A stretch of 64,000 bases of DNA from an uncultured Dehalococcoidia bacterium (GTDB lineage Bacteria; Chloroflexota; Dehalococcoidia; Lucifugimonadales; G958296245): NCBI GenBank assembly GCA_958296245.1, contig OY282458.1:2360197-2424196 (forward strand), read 5' to 3'. Positions 27,750-36,370 of this stretch are shown piece after piece. Numbering within the stretch: the first letter of the stretch is position 1; every line of letters begins with the position of its first letter. The notes beneath the pieces were generated by a model. The model worked only from the letters and a program-made list of their open reading frames with translations, searched no databases and was not told the DNA's origin. The translations under genes and the position numbers were made by a program.

Positions 27750-27923
27750 GAAACTGTTCAGACTCTGTGAGACCTGAAGAGGGAAGTCAAGAGTGATTCT
27801 CCCCTCCGGCATGGGGGTCTGGGGGCTGCGCCCCCAGTTACCAAGGGGCGGGTGGGATCCAAAGACGTCCGCTATCGGGGCTTACGCCAGTCGAAGAGGA
27901 ACTCACGAAGTCTGAACACTTAC
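27750..27923. mobile_element. MITE-like element with 8-bp target duplication (IS66-like ends)
   Basis: A 174-base non-coding element. Left end GAAACTGTTCAGACTC and right end (reverse complement) GTAAGTGTTCAGACTT are imperfect inverted repeats. It is flanked on both sides by the identical octamer CGTTGACA (27742-27749 and 27924-27931). GTAA-type ends with 8-bp duplications are characteristic of the IS66 family. No transposase is encoded, so it would need one supplied in trans. Confidence 0.8.
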
Positions 27924-27925
27924 CG

Positions 27926-27955
27926 TTGACACGATGGCGGTGCAGCCGATAGACT
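27926..27955 (+). promoter_or_regulatory. Predicted promoter of the TPP riboswitch transcript
   Basis: TTGACA (27926-27931), an 18-base spacer and TAGACT (27950-27955) fit a sigma-70-type promoter. The start would be near 27962, about ten bases before the riboswitch. The -35 hexamer lies inside the right-hand target duplication of the adjacent MITE. Confidence 0.6.
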
Positions 27956-27971
27956 ACCCTGCAACATACAG

Positions 27972-28062
27972 CAGCGTGGGGGAGCTTGGGAAGCCAGGCT
28001 GAGAGGTCCCGGCCCGAGGGGACGACCCCAATACCTGATCTGGGTAATGCCAGCGGAGGAAT
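27972..28062 (+). ncRNA. TPP riboswitch (THI box)
   Basis: The thiamine-pyrophosphate aptamer core is recognisable: GGGGGAGCTTGGG, then GGCTGAGAGG (pyrimidine-sensor CUGAGA) near 27998-28007, then GACCCCAATACCTGATC and TGGGTAATGCCAGCGGAGG ending near 28060. These match the conserved CUGAGA, ACCUGAUC and GGUAAUGCCAGCG blocks of the family. A terminator follows directly, so TPP binding is expected to stop transcription before the symporter gene. Boundaries are approximate. Confidence 0.93.
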
Positions 28063-28080
28063 ACGGATGCGCAAGTGCCT

Positions 28081-28118
28081 GAAGGCCGCCCAGACCAGAA
28101 TGGGCGGCCTTCTTTGTT
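28081..28118 (+). terminator. Riboswitch-controlled intrinsic terminator
   Basis: GAAGGCCGCCCA (28081-28092) pairs perfectly with TGGGCGGCCTTC (28101-28112) across an 8-base loop. TTTGTT follows. It lies about 20 bases after the TPP aptamer and 40 bases before the symporter start, the arrangement expected of a transcriptional expression platform. Confidence 0.92.
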
Positions 28119-28158
28119 CCGTAGCCGTCCATAGAATCCGCGCCAAGGAGATGGACCT

Positions 28159-29646
28159 ATGATCGACGGCACTGTGGCGATTATCATTGCGCTGGTTACG
28201 GCAGCCGCCTTCGGAGCGGCCGGAGTGGCTTACGTCAGGCAAAGGCGGGCCAGCGTGGAGGACTACCTCGTGGCGCGCGGCTCCGCGGGGGCGCAGATAA
28301 CGACGGCGACCCTCGTTGCCTCGGTGATCGGCGCGTGGGTGCTCTTCAGCCCCGCCGAAGCGGGCACGTGGGCCGGCCTTGCGGCCCTTGTCGGCTACGG
28401 GATCGGACAGGCGGCGCCCCTACTTGCTTTCGTGTTCCTCGGGCCGAGGATGCGCCGAATCATGCCCGAAGGCCACTCGCTGACCGAGTACGTATGGCAC
28501 CGGTACGGGCCGGCCATGTACGCGCTCGCGCTGGCCGTGATCGTCTTCTACATGTTCGTATTCCTCTCAGCAGAACTGACCGGCATAGCCCTTGCCTTCG
28601 AACTGCTGGCGGATACGCCTCTGGTATTCACCGCCGTCATCGTGGGCCTTCTCACGGTGGCCTATACCGCATACGGCGGGATACGGGCCTCCATATTCAC
28701 CGACAGAATCCAGTTCAACCTCATCATGCCACTGCTGACCGTAGGGGTCATCGCCGTGATCGTCAACTTGGGCGGCCTCGGCGGGGCGCTCGATCCGGTG
28801 AGAGAGAAGGCCCCTCAGCTCCTGTCGCTGACTCACGGCGCCGGGGTCGAGTTCGGCATCACCCTGATCATAGCCATCCTGGCGGCGAACATGTTCCACC
28901 AGGGGTTTTGGCAGCGAGTTTACACGAGCAGAGACGACCGCGCGCTCCGCGGAGGGTTCGCCATTGCGGGCGCCGTTGTAATCCCAACGATAATCGTCGT
29001 CGGACTGCTGGGGGTCGCAGCCGCCGGCCGCGGCGTGCCCGTCGAGAACGCCTCGTCGGCCCTCTTCTGGCTGGTGGTCGAGACGATGCCTACCTGGGTC
29101 GCCGTCGGGGTGCTGCTGCTAGCGTTGGTGCTCGTCATGAGCAGCCTTGATACCCTTCTGAACGGCATAGCCAGCGCCGTGACCAGCGACCTCGCGCGGT
29201 TCAGGCCGGCCCTTGCCGGCGCTTCGCTCCTGAAGTGGTCTAGGGGCATCACCGTCGTGCTGATCATCCCGGCGATACTGATCGCGTCTCAGGGGTACAG
29301 CGTGCTGTACCTATTCCTGATCGCGGACATGGTATGCTCCGCGGTGGTGTTCCCCGTGTTCTGGGGTCTCTACTCGAGGCGGTTCGGCGGCGGCGGCGCT
29401 CTGGTTTCCAGCGCCGTAGGGCTGATCGCAGGGGTGGCCTTCTTCCCCACGCCGGAGGCGCCCTACCTGACCGGTTGGCTAATAGACATAGAATGGGCGG
29501 GCCAACTGGTCGCTAGTTTCGCGTTCGCCCTCGGAGCGGCGACCCTGGCGAGCTTGGCCTTCACCGCCGCGGCCGGCAGCCTCGGACGCCCACGGCTTTT
29601 CGACTTCGCGCGGCTCCGCGAGCGGGTGCGGCTAATCGAGAGGTGA
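28159..29646 (+). CDS. Sodium:solute symporter, predicted thiamine or thiamine-precursor transporter
   Basis: 495 residues of the SSS family with about thirteen membrane helices. Typical blocks are RRASVEDYLVARGSAG after helix 1, GPRMRRIMPEGHSLTEYVWHRYG, and AYTAYGGIRASIFTDRIQFN in the substrate/sodium region. Good Shine-Dalgarno AAGGAG 8 bases before the ATG. The upstream TPP riboswitch and terminator make thiamine or a pyrimidine/thiazole precursor the most likely substrate; SSS members under TPP control have been proposed before as thiamine-related transporters (ThiV-type). Substrate is inferred from regulation only. Confidence 0.88.
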   Translation: MIDGTVAIIIALVTAAAFGAAGVAYVRQRRASVEDYLVARGSAGAQITTATLVASVIGAWVLFSPAEAGTWAGLAALVGYGIGQAAPLLAFVFLGPRMRRIMPEGHSLTEYVWHRYGPAMYALALAVIVFYMFVFLSAELTGIALAFELLADTPLVFTAVIVGLLTVAYTAYGGIRASIFTDRIQFNLIMPLLTVGVIAVIVNLGGLGGALDPVREKAPQLLSLTHGAGVEFGITLIIAILAANMFHQGFWQRVYTSRDDRALRGGFAIAGAVVIPTIIVVGLLGVAAAGRGVPVENASSALFWLVVETMPTWVAVGVLLLALVLVMSSLDTLLNGIASAVTSDLARFRPALAGASLLKWSRGITVVLIIPAILIASQGYSVLYLFLIADMVCSAVVFPVFWGLYSRRFGGGGALVSSAVGLIAGVAFFPTPEAPYLTGWLIDIEWAGQLVASFAFALGAATLASLAFTAAAGSLGRPRLFDFARLRERVRLIER

Positions 29647-29719
29647 GAAGGCTGAACGCGCCGCCCTGCGGCCTCAGCCGGGCAGCTTTGCTCCGGGCGG
29701 GCGGAAGTGGGAAGAGCCG

Positions 29720-29977
29720 TTACCCGCCCCGGGCCGCGGTGAGACGCCTCATCAGGCGCGACTTGCGCCTGGACGCGTTGCCCTTGTGCAGGGCGCCCTT
29801 CTGAGCGGCCTTGTCCAGCACCACGCCCGCCTCTCTGACAGCCGCCTCGGCGGCCTCGATGTCTCCCTCGTCCACGAGCCTACGGGCCCGACGGACAACC
29901 GTCCTAGCCTGCGAACGCAACGGCGCCTTCCTCGCGCGGCGGCGCTCCGATACCCTGTGTGACTTGGCGCTCGGCAA
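29720..29977 (-). CDS. rpsT: Ribosomal protein S20
   Basis: 85-residue 16S rRNA-binding protein. KSHRVSERRRARKAPLRSQARTVVRRAR, KAAQKGALHKGNASRRKSRLMRRL and the all-helical, Lys/Arg/Ala-rich composition fit S20. It is convergent with the symporter gene and about 60 bases upstream of the rel stop in the same orientation. Confidence 0.93.
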   Translation of the reverse strand: MPSAKSHRVSERRRARKAPLRSQARTVVRRARRLVDEGDIEAAEAAVREAGVVLDKAAQKGALHKGNASRRKSRLMRRLTAARGG

Positions 29978-30040
29978 TTCCTGGCCTCCTTGGTTATTTC
30001 TTAGCTCTGCGGTACTTGTTGCGGCGGGACCGATGCAAGC

Positions 30041-32206
30041 TCAGGCGGTGGCCCGGCTCACACGCAGAACCCCGTTTACGCCCTCGAACTTGGCGAACAG
30101 GCGGCTCAGCTGGTTTATCCCGTCGATGAACACAGTCAGCGATATAATGCTCAGATCGTCCGCCTCCTCCGATACGCAGGAGGCAATGTTGACCCCCTCG
30201 TCGGACACGAGCGACGTTACGTCACGCAGTAAGCCGACCCGGTTCCACGCCTCCAGCCGCAGCCGTACAGGGTACAGCGTCCGCTCCTCGCCCCAATTCA
30301 CGGGAACCAGACGGTCGCCGTCGCTCTCCCGGAGGATATTCTGACAACTGGCCCTATGCACCGTGACCCCGCGGTTGCGGGTGATGTAACCCTTGATCGC
30401 ATCGCCCCTTATGGGGCTGCAGCACATGGCGACCCGCGTGAGCAGGTTGCCAACCCCTAGCACCGTGATATCCGACCCAGGCCCCCCGGCGGGCAGTACG
30501 ACCGGCTCTACCTCGTCCGGCTTGACCTCCTGCGAGGAGAGACGTTCGACTATCTGGTTCGTCGTTATGGCGCCGCTCCCCAGGGCGGCGAAGAACTCGT
30601 CCACGGTGTCGTACCTTGCCAGCTTGGCCACCTCCAAGTCGTTCAACGAGGTGTTCAGCCGCCGCAACTCCTTGTGGAAGATCTCCCGGCCCCTCTGGAT
30701 GTTGACCTGCTTGGCCTGCCGGTTGAACCATTGCCGCACCTTTTCACGGGCGGACGAAGTCTTGACGTAGCCGTGGTTCTGGTTGAGCCAGTCCAGGCTT
30801 GGGCCCCGCACCGTCTTGCTCGTCATGATCTCGACGGTATCGCCGTTCTGAAGCTCGTAGTTGAGCGCAACCAGCTTGCCGTTCACCTTTGCGCCAATGC
30901 ACCGATGCCCCACGTCGGTGTGAATCCGGTAGGCGAAGTCGAGCGGCGACGCCCCCGCGGGCAGCTCCTTGATGTCCCCCTTGGGGGTGTATACCAAGAC
31001 CTGGTTCCGGAAGATATCGGTCTTGAAGGACTCGACGAACTCCACGGCGCCGCTGACGTCCCGCTGCCACTCCAGTATCTGCCGCAACCACGTCATCTTC
31101 TCCTCGAAGCGCGGGTCCCCGACGTCGCCCTCCTTGTACAACCAATGTGCTGCCACGCCGTACTCAGCCAAGTTATGCATCTCCGCGGTCCTGATCTGGA
31201 TCTCCACCGGGAGGGCGTCTTCGCATAGCACAGCCGTGTGTAGAGACTGGTAGAGGTTGTCCTTGGGGTTCGCCACGTAGTCGTCGAACTGACCGGGCAG
31301 GGGGCGCCACTTCGAGTGGACCACGCCGAGGGCCGCGTAGCAGTCCCGCACCCCTTCGACCACGACGCGCAACGCGAACAGGTCGTATATCTCGCCGAAA
31401 GAGCGGTTCCGGGCGGCGTAGCGCTGGATCTTGTTGTATATGCTGTATATGTTCTTCGGCCTTCCGGTTACCTCCGCCTTAACCCCGGCGTTCCCCAGTT
31501 CACCGCGAAGGACAGAGATGACCTGCTCGATGTACGCTTCCCTCTCCGTCCTCTTGGCGCTCAGCAGCTTCGATACTGCCTGATACCCTGGCGGGTTGAT
31601 GTGCTGGAACGCCAGGTCCTCGAGGCGCCACTTCATCTCCCAGATCCCCAAGCGGTGGGCCAGGGGCGCGTATATCTCCAATGTCTCGTGGGCGACGGCA
31701 AGGCGGCGCTCCTTTGGCAGCGCCTTCAGGGTCCTCATGTTGTGCAGCCTGTCGGCCAGCTTGATCAACACCACCCTGATGTCCTCGGCCATCGTCATCA
31801 GCATCTTCCTGACGCTGGCCGCTTGGGCCGTGTCGTCGTCCGAAGAGACGCGCAGCCCTTGGCCCCTTCCCTCGGACTTCATCTCGTTCTGGGTCAGCTT
31901 CGTCACGCCGTCGACGAGCCTCGCGACCTCGTTGCCGAAGCGGTCCTCCAGCTCGCGGAAGCTGACCCCGCAGTCCTCCATCACGTCATGCAGCAGGGCT
32001 GCCGCCAGCGTAGTGGGGTCGAGACGCAGATCCGCCAGGTACAGCGCCGTCTCTAGGGGATGGGCCACGAACGGCTCCCCGGACAGGCGCTTCTGCCCGT
32101 CGTGCGCCTCTTCCGCGTACTTCAGGGCGCGCAGGACAATCCCCGTCCTATCCTCGGGCAGGTATTCGTTCGTCTTGGCGAGCAGGTTCTCCGCCAGCGT
32201 CGTCAT
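30041..32206 (-). CDS. rel: Rel-type (p)ppGpp synthetase/hydrolase
   Basis: Stringent-response enzyme making and degrading (p)ppGpp. The start at MTTLAENLLAKTNEY (721 residues) has GGGAGG upstream; 46 extra upstream codons are not conserved. The HD hydrolase domain is intact (AALLHDVMED and LADRLHNMRTL). The synthetase domain has IYDLFALRVVVEGVRDCYAALGVVHSKWRPLPGQFDDYV and NPKDNLYQSLHTAV. TGS (VYTPKGDIKELPAGASPLDFAY), a Cys-containing helical region and a C-terminal ACT domain follow. The synthetase loop reads QFDD, closer to the ExDD form than to the RxKD form usually found with an active HD domain. Confidence 0.94.
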   Translation of the reverse strand: MTTLAENLLAKTNEYLPEDRTGIVLRALKYAEEAHDGQKRLSGEPFVAHPLETALYLADLRLDPTTLAAALLHDVMEDCGVSFRELEDRFGNEVARLVDGVTKLTQNEMKSEGRGQGLRVSSDDDTAQAASVRKMLMTMAEDIRVVLIKLADRLHNMRTLKALPKERRLAVAHETLEIYAPLAHRLGIWEMKWRLEDLAFQHINPPGYQAVSKLLSAKRTEREAYIEQVISVLRGELGNAGVKAEVTGRPKNIYSIYNKIQRYAARNRSFGEIYDLFALRVVVEGVRDCYAALGVVHSKWRPLPGQFDDYVANPKDNLYQSLHTAVLCEDALPVEIQIRTAEMHNLAEYGVAAHWLYKEGDVGDPRFEEKMTWLRQILEWQRDVSGAVEFVESFKTDIFRNQVLVYTPKGDIKELPAGASPLDFAYRIHTDVGHRCIGAKVNGKLVALNYELQNGDTVEIMTSKTVRGPSLDWLNQNHGYVKTSSAREKVRQWFNRQAKQVNIQRGREIFHKELRRLNTSLNDLEVAKLARYDTVDEFFAALGSGAITTNQIVERLSSQEVKPDEVEPVVLPAGGPGSDITVLGVGNLLTRVAMCCSPIRGDAIKGYITRNRGVTVHRASCQNILRESDGDRLVPVNWGEERTLYPVRLRLEAWNRVGLLRDVTSLVSDEGVNIASCVSEEADDLSIISLTVFIDGINQLSRLFAKFEGVNGVLRVSRATA

Positions 32207-32336
32207 GTAGCCTCCCACTACGTCGAAGAGTATAGCACGCAGCCAAAGCCGCATCGTAGGCGACAGGCTTCTGAGAGCCGGAGGGAGGCAGTATGCTAAT
32301 ATCCGTTGGTCAAGACTCCCAGAGGGCCGGAGTAGA

Positions 32337-33614
32337 ATGGGCAAGCCCCAGTTTCAGTCCCCCAGAGGCACGGCGGACATCCTACCGGGCGCGCAGGCCC
32401 ATTGGCGCTACTTCGAGGCGGCCGCGTCCAAGGCGGCAGCGCGCTTCGGGTACGAACGAATCGACACCCCGACCTTCGAGGACGCGCGCCTGTACGTCCG
32501 AGGCGTGGGGGCCTTCACGGACATAGTGGAGAAGGAGACCTACACCTTCCAGGACCGCGGCGGCGACCGCTTCACCCTCCGGCCCGAGGGTACGGCAGGC
32601 GTCTGCCGCGCCTACCTACAGCACGGCATGAGCAACCTGCCTCAGCCGGTGAGGCTCTTCTACTTCAACAACCTGTTCCGGTATGAGCGTCCGCAGGCAG
32701 GGCGCTTCCGCGAGCATCACCAACTCGGCGTCGAGGTCATCGGCGACTCCGACGCCGCCATCGACGCCGAGGTCATCGAGCTCGCGTGGCGGCTCCTGGA
32801 GGATCTCGACGTCGGCGGCCTAACCCTCTTGGTCAACAGCATCGGCGACCCGGCGTGCCGCCCTGCATACGTAGGAAAGCTGAGGGAGTACTACAGCCGC
32901 GCCGAGGACGAGATCTGCCGCGACTGCCGCCGCCGGCTGGAACGCAACCCGCTCAGGTTGCTGGACTGCAAAGAGAAGCAGTGCCAGCCGCTCATCGCCG
33001 GCGCCCCCGCCGGAGCGGACCACCTCTGCGGCCTATGCCTGGAGCACTGGGAGATGCTCCTGGGCTTCCTGGAGGCTCTGGGTCTTCCGTTCACCGTGGA
33101 CAAGCGCTTGGTGCGCGGCTTCGACTACTACACCCGAACGGTGTTCGAGATCGTCCCGCCAACCGGGGGGCGTATGAGCACCATCTGCGGCGGAGGCCGG
33201 TACGACGGCCTCATAGAGGAGCTGGGCGGGAGGCCGACCCCCGGCATAGGCTTCGGGATGGGCGTCGAGCGCATCTTGCAGGAACTGCGGCTCCCGGACG
33301 CCGGACGGGCCGGTCGCCGCCCGTCGCCCAAGGTGGTCGTGGTCCACGCGGGCGCGGACGTCAGGGGCGAGTGTATGCGGCTTGCCGCCGGCCTCCGAGC
33401 GGACGGGGTGGCGGCCCTGCTTGCGCCCTCGGGCCGCAGCCTGAAGAGCCAGCTCAGGTACGCCTCGGCAGTTCATGCCACCCACGCCGCCATCCTAGGC
33501 GCAGACGAGGTCGCCAGAGGCAGCGCCTCCCTCCGCGACATGGCCAAGAGCGGCCAGCGCGAGGTGTCCAGGGACGCACTCGCCGCCGCGCTCGCGGCGT
33601 GGGCCTCGGCATAG
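32337..33614 (+). CDS. hisS: Histidyl-tRNA synthetase
   Basis: 425 residues, class II synthetase. FTLRPEGTAGVCRAYLQHGM (motif 2 region), NLFRYERPQAGRFREHHQLGVE, the histidine-specific RGFDYYTRTVFE and the motif 3 GFGMGVERI are all present. The C-terminal anticodon-binding domain starts near residue 325. A central segment has CRDCRRRLERNPLRLLDCKE, as in many bacterial HisRS. It is divergent from rel across a 130-base gap. Confidence 0.97.
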   Translation: MGKPQFQSPRGTADILPGAQAHWRYFEAAASKAAARFGYERIDTPTFEDARLYVRGVGAFTDIVEKETYTFQDRGGDRFTLRPEGTAGVCRAYLQHGMSNLPQPVRLFYFNNLFRYERPQAGRFREHHQLGVEVIGDSDAAIDAEVIELAWRLLEDLDVGGLTLLVNSIGDPACRPAYVGKLREYYSRAEDEICRDCRRRLERNPLRLLDCKEKQCQPLIAGAPAGADHLCGLCLEHWEMLLGFLEALGLPFTVDKRLVRGFDYYTRTVFEIVPPTGGRMSTICGGGRYDGLIEELGGRPTPGIGFGMGVERILQELRLPDAGRAGRRPSPKVVVVHAGADVRGECMRLAAGLRADGVAALLAPSGRSLKSQLRYASAVHATHAAILGADEVARGSASLRDMAKSGQREVSRDALAAALAAWASA

Positions 33615-33986
33615 GGTATCGAACCCTTGAGTTTGCGAGGCGTATCCGGCGATATGCTGAATTAGCTGCACGTCTTACGGGCGTTTCCCCCGTGCGCGCT
33701 GTGCCATTCGATCCACTCCAGCCGCCGTTTCGCTCCCGCGACGGTTCGACGCCCAGTCCTGACCGTCGTTTGGCTTTGGGCATGATGACTCCACGCACCC
33801 GTAGGCTGGAGCCAGAATATCGCTTCAGCCTGCGTCCATTCATTGCCCTCATGGTGTACGGCATCTATCTGAACGAGATCATCCGCCGCAAGGATGTTTC
33901 CAACAGGGTAGGCGCGGCGCCCGCCGGGAAGCGGCCGTTTGCTATACTGACGCCTGTCACGCCCACCCACTCCACGAGGCTTCCCC
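33615..33986. other. Intergenic region, no supported gene
   Basis: 372 bases between hisS and prfA. A minus-strand open frame of 111 codons (33662-33997) and a plus-strand extension of a hisS shadow frame cross it, but neither shows recognisable motifs or a good ribosome site. It may hold a decayed repeat. TATACT at 33944-33949 could be the -10 box of the prfA promoter. Confidence 0.4.
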
Positions 33987-35057
33987 ATGCTCGACAAGCT
34001 GGCGGCGTTAGAGTCCAGATATTCGGAGATAGAGCGGCTGATGGCCTCCCCGGAAGTCGCCGTGGACTACTCGCGCGTCCAAGAGCTTGCCCGCGAGATG
34101 GCGGGTCTCAAGGACGTGGCCGCCCTCTCGCGCCGGTACCGCAAAGTCACCCAAGACGCCGAGGACGCTAGGGCGATTTCGCGGGACGAGACCGACCGGG
34201 AGATGGCCGCCCTGGCAAGGGAGGAGCTCGCGGACTTGGAGTCTCAGAAGCAGGTGCTGGAGGACGATCTGCGGGTCGCCCTGCTGCCCAAGGACCCGAA
34301 CGACGCCAAGAACGTCATCGTGGAGATACGGGCGGGCGCCGGCGGGGAGGAGGCTGGCCTGTTCGCAGCCGACATGTACCGGATGTACTCCAGATACGCC
34401 CAGCTGAAAGACTGGCGTCTCGAAGTCATCAACAGCAACGAGAACGGCTTGGGCAGCATCAAGGAGATCGTCTTCAGGATCGACGGAAGAGGGGCCTACA
34501 GCCGGCTCAAGCACGAGAGCGGGGTACACCGGGTGCAGAGGATCCCGGTCACGGAGTCCAGCGGCAGGATACATACCTCCGCAGCGACGGTCGCCGTACT
34601 CCCTGAGGCCGAGGAGGTCGACGTCGAGGTGGACCCCGAAGACCTTCAGGTGGACATCTTCCACTCCAGCGGCCACGGCGGCCAGAACGTGCAGAAGGTG
34701 GCGACTGCCGTCCGGATCACTCACGTCCCCACGGGCATCGTGGCCGTATGCCAAGACGAGCGCTCGCAGTACAAGAACAAAGAGAAGGCGATGTCCGTCC
34801 TCCGCTCGCGGCTGTTGGCGATGGAGATCCGAAAGCAGCAGGAGGAGGTCAGCGAGGCCAGACGCTCCCAGGTCGGTTCGGGCGACCGCTCCGAGCGCGT
34901 GCGGACCTACAACTTCCCGCAGGACCGCGTCACCGACCACCGCGTATCCCTTACGAGGCACAACCTAGCCGGCATCCTCGACGGCGGCATAGACCCGTTC
35001 GTAGATGCGCTGACCGATTACGAGCAGGCCAGGATGCTACGGAACTCCGGGTTGTGA
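33987..35057 (+). CDS. prfA: Peptide chain release factor 1
   Basis: 356-residue RF1 that terminates at UAA/UAG. The codon-recognition tripeptide appears as PVT in RIPVTESSGRIHTSAATVAV (about residues 185-205). The peptidyl-hydrolysis loop is HSSGHGGQNVQKVATAVR (GGQ, near residue 230). The final HNLAGILDGGIDPFVDAL is also typical. It overlaps prmC by 4 bases. Confidence 0.97.
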   Translation: MLDKLAALESRYSEIERLMASPEVAVDYSRVQELAREMAGLKDVAALSRRYRKVTQDAEDARAISRDETDREMAALAREELADLESQKQVLEDDLRVALLPKDPNDAKNVIVEIRAGAGGEEAGLFAADMYRMYSRYAQLKDWRLEVINSNENGLGSIKEIVFRIDGRGAYSRLKHESGVHRVQRIPVTESSGRIHTSAATVAVLPEAEEVDVEVDPEDLQVDIFHSSGHGGQNVQKVATAVRITHVPTGIVAVCQDERSQYKNKEKAMSVLRSRLLAMEIRKQQEEVSEARRSQVGSGDRSERVRTYNFPQDRVTDHRVSLTRHNLAGILDGGIDPFVDALTDYEQARMLRNSGL

Positions 35058-35956
35058 ATCTCCGGGAGTGCTGGACCGTCGCCGCTCAACGCCTCACCGG
35101 CGTGGTGGAGGACCCCAGGATTGAGGCGGAGGCGCTCTTGAGGCACGTTCTGGACTGGGACCGCGCTCGATTCTTCGCGTCCCTGCGCGACCCGATTGAC
35201 GACCGCGCGGCCTCGCGCATGATGTCGCTGCTCCGGCGGCGAGCCGGCGGCGAGCCATTCGCCTACGTCGTCGGGCGCCGAGAGTTCTACGGCCTCGACT
35301 TCCACGTCGACCCCGGGGTGCTGATCCCGCGCCAAGAGACGGAGCTGCTGGTCGACGCGGTGATCGACTACGCAGGAAGACGGCGCGGCGGCGGCATTTC
35401 GATCTGCGACGTCGGAACGGGGAGTGGCGCCGTCGCGGTGGCGCTGGCCGTACACCTTGCCGGGGCCACCGTGTACGCGACCGACCGAAGCCCCGATGCC
35501 CTCAACGCCGCCGGACTCAACGTCCGGCGGCACGGCGTCTCCGACCGGGTGCATCTCATCGAGTGCGACCTGCTGGACGGCCTGCCGGGGCCCGTGGACG
35601 TTATCGTCTCCAACCCGCCGTACGTCAGATCGTCGGAGATCCCCACCCTTCAGCGCGAGGTGCGGCGGGAGCCGCGCCCCGCCCTGGACGGCGGACCGGA
35701 CGGCATGGCCGTCATGCGCAGGCTATTCGACCGCGCGCCCGCCGAGCTCCGCCCCGGCGGCTTCATGGCCGTCGAGATCGACCCGAGGCAGCGAGACGCC
35801 GCCCTCGAGATGGCGAGGGCCGCCTTCCGCGGGGCGGGCGTTGCCTACGCCGACGACCTTTCGGGAAAGCCCCGCGCGGTCGTGCTGGAGACGAGACCCG
35901 CCGCCGGGAGCGCCGCACCGCCGATTCACGCCTCCGGCAATGCTCTCGTTAAGTGA
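35054..35956 (+). CDS. prmC: Release factor glutamine methyltransferase
   Basis: Methylates the Gln of the GGQ motif of RF1/RF2. The start is the GTG of the GTGA overlap with prfA (300 residues); the longer upstream frame is a shadow inside prfA. YVVGRREFYGLDFHVDPGVLIPRQETELLVD, the SAM-binding CDVGTGSGAVAVALA and the catalytic VSNPPYVRSSEIPTLQREV are diagnostic. The order prfA-prmC is the usual one. Confidence 0.97.
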   Translation: MNLRECWTVAAQRLTGVVEDPRIEAEALLRHVLDWDRARFFASLRDPIDDRAASRMMSLLRRRAGGEPFAYVVGRREFYGLDFHVDPGVLIPRQETELLVDAVIDYAGRRRGGGISICDVGTGSGAVAVALAVHLAGATVYATDRSPDALNAAGLNVRRHGVSDRVHLIECDLLDGLPGPVDVIVSNPPYVRSSEIPTLQREVRREPRPALDGGPDGMAVMRRLFDRAPAELRPGGFMAVEIDPRQRDAALEMARAAFRGAGVAYADDLSGKPRAVVLETRPAAGSAAPPIHASGNALVK

Positions 35957-35965
35957 TGAGAGACC

Positions 35966-36370
35966 ATGGCAAAGAGGATCATCTCCCTCATCGCCCTGAG
36001 CGTCATGCTCCTCGCCGCCTTCGCCGTTCTAGGTCCCATCATCTTCTGGTTCGTCCTCCCAATCGCCCTCCCCCTGTACTTTCTCATCTTAATTTCAGCC
36101 AAAGAGAACCGCCCAACTCCCACGACTCCGTCATTCACCCCACGCCATTCGCTCAGGCTAGGCGATGGATTATGGAAAGACATGAAAACGCACGTGCGCG
36201 AAGCCATAGAGTTCTCGATCGAACTCCTCACGTGGGCGCGCTTGCTCATCACCCTCATCATCGTCTTCATCGCCATAGCCTTCGTCTTCTTCGTCCCCTA
36301 CGGCCCCTTCATCCTCTTCGTCGGTCTCTTCTTCGGGATCGGCATTATTCAATTCGCCAGCCGTGATTGA
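35966..36370 (+). CDS. Small membrane protein of unknown function
   Basis: 134 residues with about four hydrophobic segments (IISLIALSVMLLAAFAVLGP; IFWFVLPIALPLYFLILI; LLITLIIVFIAIAFVFFVPY; FILFVGLFFGIGIIQF) around a polar loop SAKENRPTPTTPSFTPRHSL. It starts 9 bases after prmC, so cotranscription is likely. Base composition is lower in GC than the neighbouring genes, as expected from the hydrophobic codons. No family recognised. Confidence 0.65.
   Translation: MAKRIISLIALSVMLLAAFAVLGPIIFWFVLPIALPLYFLILISAKENRPTPTTPSFTPRHSLRLGDGLWKDMKTHVREAIEFSIELLTWARLLITLIIVFIAIAFVFFVPYGPFILFVGLFFGIGIIQFASRD

Noticed and set aside
27838-28242. 134-codon minus-strand frame across the riboswitch
   Set aside because: Covers the TPP aptamer and terminator, which explain the conservation on the other strand.
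33615-33660. tRNA-like TATCGAACCC stretch after hisS
   Set aside because: No acceptor or anticodon stems can be formed around it.
32786-34171. 461-codon plus-strand frame extending from hisS into prfA
   Set aside because: Arg/Pro-rich shadow of hisS; the extension through the gap has no recognisable domain.
34008-34961. 317-codon minus-strand frame opposite prfA
   Set aside because: Antisense to intact RF1.
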